Assembly: GCF_000383575.1 (NCBI RefSeq)
Contig: NZ_KB911579.1
Coordinates: forward strand, 2,140,523 to 2,204,522
Source of the DNA: Salinispora oceanensis
GTDB taxonomy: Bacteria; Actinomycetota; Actinomycetes; Mycobacteriales; Micromonosporaceae
Direction of reading: 5' to 3'
DNA length: 64,000 nt
Numbering within the stretch: the stretch's first letter is position 1; each line of letters opens with the position of its first letter. Below are positions 60,555 through 64,000 of the stretch, in pieces. The notes under the pieces are model-generated. The model saw nothing but the letters and a program-made list of their open reading frames with translations. It had not been told where the DNA came from and ran no database searches. The translations under genes were made by a program, and so were the position numbers.

Positions 60555-61296
60555 GGGCCTCGGCGTCTGGCGGCTCGGCGACGATGCCGCGCTGCTGGAC
60601 CTGGTCACCTCCGCCAATGTCGCCTGCGGCTTCCACGCGGGCGACGCTGTCACCATGCGCCGGGTCTGCGCCGGGGCCGCCGAGCGGGGAGTCATGGTGG
60701 GCGCCCAGGTCAGCTACCGGGACCTGGTCGGCTTCGGCCGTCGGCACATCGCGTACGAGTTCGCCGAGCTGCGCGACGAGGTCATCTACCAGCTCGGTGC
60801 GCTCGACGGCTTCTGCCGGGTCGCCGGGACGCGGGTCCGCTACCTAAAGCCGCACGGCGCGCTTTACCACGCCGTCACCTACGACGAATCGCAGGCGGCG
60901 GCGGTGGTCGCCGCGGTCGCTGAGTACGACGACCAGCTTCCCCTGCTCTGCCCGTCCGGCTCGGTGCTCGCCCAGCTCGCGAACGGGGCCGGCCTGCGGG
61001 CGGTCAGCGAGGGCTTCGCCGACCGGGGCTACCAGCCCAACGGCAGGCTAGTGCCCCGGGGTGCCCCGGACTCGCTGGTCACCGACGCGGAGCAGATGGC
61101 CCAGCAGGCTCTCCGGATGGCGACCGAGCAGGCGGTGGTGGCGGTCGACGGGACCGTGATTCCCTGCCCGGTCCAGTCGATCTGCCTGCACGGCGACACC
61201 CCCGGCGCGGTGCGCTGCGCCGAGCTGATCCGCGCCGTGTTGGTTGACGCGGGGGTGTCGCTCGCCCCGTTCACGGGAGGTGCGGGGCGGGCGTAG
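60529..61296 (+). CDS. pxpA: 5-oxoprolinase subunit PxpA (LamB/YcsF family)
   Basis: 255 residues beginning MDLNADLGEG, the LamB/YcsF signature. It continues ANVACGFHAGDAVTMRRVCA, VGAQVSYRDLVGFGRRHIAY, YLKPHGALYHAVTYD and ICLHGDTPGAVRCAELIRAV, which complete the metal-dependent barrel. Completes the pxpBCA operon for 5-oxoproline clearance, a by-product of gamma-glutamyl metabolism and glutamine decay. Ends before a convergent terminator. Confidence 0.95.
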   Translation: MDLNADLGEGLGVWRLGDDAALLDLVTSANVACGFHAGDAVTMRRVCAGAAERGVMVGAQVSYRDLVGFGRRHIAYEFAELRDEVIYQLGALDGFCRVAGTRVRYLKPHGALYHAVTYDESQAAAVVAAVAEYDDQLPLLCPSGSVLAQLANGAGLRAVSEGFADRGYQPNGRLVPRGAPDSLVTDAEQMAQQALRMATEQAVVAVDGTVIPCPVQSICLHGDTPGAVRCAELIRAVLVDAGVSLAPFTGGAGRA

Positions 61297-61321
61297 CAGC
61301 GGCGCGGGACCCGTAACTGTT

Positions 61322-61361
61322 CCGGCGCGGGGCCCGCGAGCGGCGCGGGACCCCGCGCCGG
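61322..61361. terminator. terminator between convergent pxpA and the NHL/thioredoxin gene
   Basis: CCGGCGCGGGG (61322-61332) and CCCCGCGCCGG (61351-61361), 18-base loop; an alternative inner stem GGCGCGGG/CCCCGCGCC also exists. Confidence 0.72.
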
Positions 61362-61362
61362 C

Positions 61363-63201
61363 TCAGGCGTCCATGCCGCGGAGCACCAGCGGGAGGCGGT
61401 CGGCGGCATCGTCAACCACCCAGATCGGTACGCCCCAGTCCTGCCGGGTCAGGTGACACGCGGCGTGCGCCACGTCGGCGTCGCAGGTGGCCGCCTGGGC
61501 GGTCACCTGGAGCACCCCCTCGGGGACCGAGTCGTTGAGCACCAGCTGGCGGGTCAGCTCGGTGCCGGTGCCCGCGCCGGCCAGCAGCAGCTCCGGCGGG
61601 GACGCCGTGACCACCAGCCGGGTGGACGGTCCGTAGCTGTCGTCGAGCTTCTGACCGGGCGCCGGGGTGAAGATGACCTCCAGGGTCACCTCGCCGGCGC
61701 GTAGCTCGGTCGGTCTCCGCTCGGCGCGGTGCCGTGGGCCGTCGACCGTGCTGGCCCCGGCGGCGGTGAGCGCGCCCGGCGCGAGCCGGGTCAGCCGGTG
61801 GGCGGCGGACTCCACGACCAGTACCCCGCCGTCCGGGGTGAGCAGCAGGTCGCTCGGCTCGGCGAGCCCGTCGGCGACTGTGCCGACCGCGTCTGTCTCC
61901 GGGTCGTAGCGGCGGACCGCCCCGTTGTACGTGTCGGCGATCAGCACCGACCCGTCGGGCAGCGCGCAGACCCCCAGCGGATGCTGGAGCAGCGCCTGCG
62001 CGGCCGGCCCGTCAACGTGCCCGAACTCGAAGAGCCCCTGCCCGACCGCGGTGTGCAGGGCGCCGTTCTCGACATAGCGGACCGCGCTGGTCTCGCTGTC
62101 GGCCACCCAGAGCCGGCTGCCGTCGGCGGAGACCGACAGGCCGGAGGGCTGGGCCAGCCACGCCTCGGCCAGCGGGCCGTCCTTGCGGGCCTCGACCGTG
62201 CTGCCCGCGTACATGCCGGCGGTGCGTTTCACCGGGTCGAACCACCAAAGCTGGTGGATGCCGGCCATGGCGATCACCAGGCGGCCGTCGTACCAGGCCA
62301 GGTCCCAGGGGGAGGAGAGGTCGACCGAGCGGGCGTCGTGGGCATGATCATCCACGGTGGAACGCCACTGCCGGCCGGTGCCTGCCACGGTGACTACCTC
62401 GCCGGTGTCGAGGCGTACGCCGCGCAGCAGGTGGTTGACGGTGTCCGCGACGACCAGGTCGTAGCCGACCAGCCGGGAGACGTGGGCCGGGAGGAGGCAG
62501 AGCCCCTGCGGCTCGGCGAAGGTGGCCGCCGTGGCCGGCCCGTCGGCCCGACCGCGCGCGCCGGTGCCGATCCGGCGGAGCAGCGTCTCGCCGTCGGGGG
62601 CCAGCTCCGCGAGGGAGTGCCGGGCCGAGTCCGACACCAGCAGGTTCCCGTTATCGAGTACGACGCCTTTGCCGGGGAAGCGCAGCGTGGTCTCCGGTTC
62701 GGCCGGGGGCACGTACGGGCCGTCACCCCGGTGCAGGGTGCCCTTGGCCTCGTGGGTTGCGATCAGGTCGTCCACGAGCCGGACCAGGCCCTCGGCGTGT
62801 CCCTCGCCGGCCATCGTGGCCACCACGTACCCCTCGGGGTCGATCACGGCGAGGGTCGGCCAGGCCCGGGCGGCGTACTGCTGCCACATGTTCAGTTCGG
62901 GGTCGTCGAGCACCGCGTGGTGCACGCCGTACCGTTCGACGGCGTCGGCCAGGGCGTCCGGGTCCTTCTCGTGTTCGAACTTGGGCGAGTGGACGCCGAT
63001 GACCACGAGTACGTCGGCGTACTTCTGCTCGATGGGCCGTAGCTCGTCGAGTACGTGTAGGCAGTTGATACAGCAGAAGGTCCAGAAGTCGAGGACGGTT
63101 ATCCGGCCTCGAAGGTCGGCCAGGGTCAGGTCCCGTCCGCCGGTGTTCAGCCAGCGACGGCCCTTCAGCTCGGGTGCTCGGACGCGAGGCGCGGTTGCCA
63201 T
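61363..63201 (-). CDS. thioredoxin-like protein with NHL-repeat propeller (NHLRC2-like)
   Basis: 612 residues from ATG 63201. Thioredoxin/TlpA-type domain (1-150) with redox motif CINC in TVLDFWTFCCINCLHVLDEL and the cis-Pro in AWPTLAVIDPEG. Six NHL-type blades follow (about 175-470; GNLLVSDSARHSLAELAPDG, VVADTVNHLLRGVRLDTGEV, LWVADSETSAVRYVENG, VLIADTYNGAVRRYDPETDA). A C-terminal DsbD-like beta domain (about 490-600) ends it. Same order as NHLRC2. No signal peptide is seen, so it is cytosolic. The substrate is unknown. Confidence 0.92.
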   Translation of the reverse strand: MATAPRVRAPELKGRRWLNTGGRDLTLADLRGRITVLDFWTFCCINCLHVLDELRPIEQKYADVLVVIGVHSPKFEHEKDPDALADAVERYGVHHAVLDDPELNMWQQYAARAWPTLAVIDPEGYVVATMAGEGHAEGLVRLVDDLIATHEAKGTLHRGDGPYVPPAEPETTLRFPGKGVVLDNGNLLVSDSARHSLAELAPDGETLLRRIGTGARGRADGPATAATFAEPQGLCLLPAHVSRLVGYDLVVADTVNHLLRGVRLDTGEVVTVAGTGRQWRSTVDDHAHDARSVDLSSPWDLAWYDGRLVIAMAGIHQLWWFDPVKRTAGMYAGSTVEARKDGPLAEAWLAQPSGLSVSADGSRLWVADSETSAVRYVENGALHTAVGQGLFEFGHVDGPAAQALLQHPLGVCALPDGSVLIADTYNGAVRRYDPETDAVGTVADGLAEPSDLLLTPDGGVLVVESAAHRLTRLAPGALTAAGASTVDGPRHRAERRPTELRAGEVTLEVIFTPAPGQKLDDSYGPSTRLVVTASPPELLLAGAGTGTELTRQLVLNDSVPEGVLQVTAQAATCDADVAHAACHLTRQDWGVPIWVVDDAADRLPLVLRGMDA

Positions 63202-63280
63202 GGGGCAACCCTCCCACGGCAACGACGCAGGTGCCCCTATGGATGAGCGAACGTGATGCGGAAAACGACGCGGACGCTTG

Positions 63281-63999
63281 CTACGGGTTGTGTTGGTCGG
63301 CGGCGTCGGTCGAGGTGGCTTCCGGGCCGTCGGTCAGCGTGGCTTCCTGGTTGTCGGCCAGCAGCCTGATGGGTTCGGTGATGTCGACGATGGTGACCGG
63401 CACCGTCACCCCCGCTTCCTGGATCAGCCGGGCGAGGGGCGTGATCGGCTCGGTGGCGCGGCTGTCTCCCGCCGATCGCGCCGACTCGTCCGGAGGGATG
63501 CGCGCCACCTCCAGCCCACTGCCGGTCATAAAGCCGATCGACTGGATGCCGGTGCGCCGATCACGCATGACGTTCCAGATTTTGCGCCCAGCGGCTTGTA
63601 GCTCGGCGCCGGAGTGAGCCGCCGGCTTGACGGCTACGGGGCACCAGCGACGGGCCTGGGTCAGCGCCGCGCGCATCCCGGAAGTCAGTTCACCTTCCAG
63701 TAGACGACGAGGCCACCGTCGCTGTAGGCGAGGCCGGCGAAGCCGGACTGCGGGGTGGTCAGCTGCTCCGCCATGATGACGCGTTGGGCAGGCTCGATAG
63801 CGCTTTGCCGAAGCATTTCCTCGCGTACGGCGGGATCGATGTCATCGCTGGACTGAGGGGCTTGGGAACGGTCGGCCGTGGGTTCGGATGGTGCTGCCGC
63901 CGTCAGGGCTGGGGTCGCGGGGGCTGCGGCGAGCAGCAGGACGGCCAGTGCCGCGGCGAGTGCGGCCCGTCGGGGCGGCAGAGTCTTTACGAACCGCAT
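63281..63999 (-). pseudogene. secreted protein split by a one-base frameshift
   Basis: A first frame from ATG 63999 has a signal peptide (RRAALAAALAVLLLAAAPAT) and runs to SGFAGLAYSDGGLVVYWKVN before a stop at 63685. The next frame continues MRAALTQARRWCPVAVKPAA to a stop at 63281. Inserting one G in the GG at 63693-63694 joins them as YWKGELTSGMRAAL. The result is a single protein of about 239 residues whose prosegment-like middle resembles alpha-lytic-protease-type pro-regions, but with no protease domain after it. It is either a real pseudogene or a sequencing error. The function is unknown. Confidence 0.78.
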
Positions 64000-64000
64000 T

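Overview
The window reads as a piece of a high-GC actinomycete chromosome, most likely a member of the Micromonosporaceae and quite possibly Salinispora. The grounds are GTG/TTG starts, a strong GC bias in third positions, an XRE/DUF397 pair, a bifunctional-type dCTP deaminase, and the cell-wall kinase locus in its usual actinobacterial order. The genus is an inference from remembered gene content, not from a search.

Layout. 1-3.1 kb: 5' part of a CtpI-like P-type ATPase running off the left edge, two small proteins, a FrnE/DsbA-like oxidoreductase, SufE and a CBS-domain protein. 3.3-10.4 kb: an SGNH hydrolase, then a TetR regulator with a leucine/isovalerate-type acyl-CoA degradation cluster (biotin carboxylase, HMG-CoA lyase, carboxyltransferase, acyl-CoA dehydrogenase). 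The biotin carboxylase carries no biotin-carrier domain. 10.5-22.3 kb: regulators (XRE/NB-ARC, MarR, XRE/DUF5753 with DUF397), a GCS2-family ligase, a PASTA protein and a secreted subtilase with a P-domain. 22.3-24.4 kb: WecG-type glycosyltransferase plus sugar-nucleotide epimerase, and tRNA-Leu(CAG).

24.6-37.5 kb is the conserved growth/division block: fhaA-fhaB-pstP-rodA-pbpA-pknA-pknB, facing pabA, a small membrane protein, a class E sortase and a DUF881 protein on the other strand, then crgA. The kinases, phosphatase and FHA readers regulate the RodA/PbpA peptidoglycan machinery. 37.8-44.1 kb: an EtfD-like membrane Fe-S oxidoreductase, an NlpC/P60 endopeptidase, dCTP deaminase facing a PNPOx gene across a perfect SOS box, and a secreted M43 metalloprotease.

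44.1-47.9 kb is accessory and scarred. tRNA-Gly(CCC) is followed 1.5 kb later by an imperfect direct copy of its 3' end plus terminator, enclosing two genes. Beyond lie an alpha/beta hydrolase, a frameshifted IS630-type transposase tail, an orphan gene 3' end and a truncated, frameshifted Crp/Fnr regulator. 47.9-64 kb: small enzymes, an RlpA-like secreted protein, a SpoIIE-type phosphatase, a FadE5-like acyl-CoA dehydrogenase, a GlxA/DJ-1 divergon, the pxpBCA 5-oxoprolinase operon with a low-complexity insertion in PxpB, an NHL-repeat thioredoxin-like protein, and a secreted protein broken by an apparent one-base frameshift.

The most interesting signals are regulatory. A 16-bp palindrome of form GTTACYGMTSGGTAAC lies only upstream of the etfD-like and fadE5-like genes, which are 15 kb apart and whose mycobacterial homologues act in the same fatty-acid oxidation electron pathway. 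A near-perfect 21-bp palindrome sits in front of the XRE/DUF397 unit. The tRNA-Gly duplication suggests a decayed mini-island. I saw no CRISPR array, intact insertion sequence, rRNA or replication origin.
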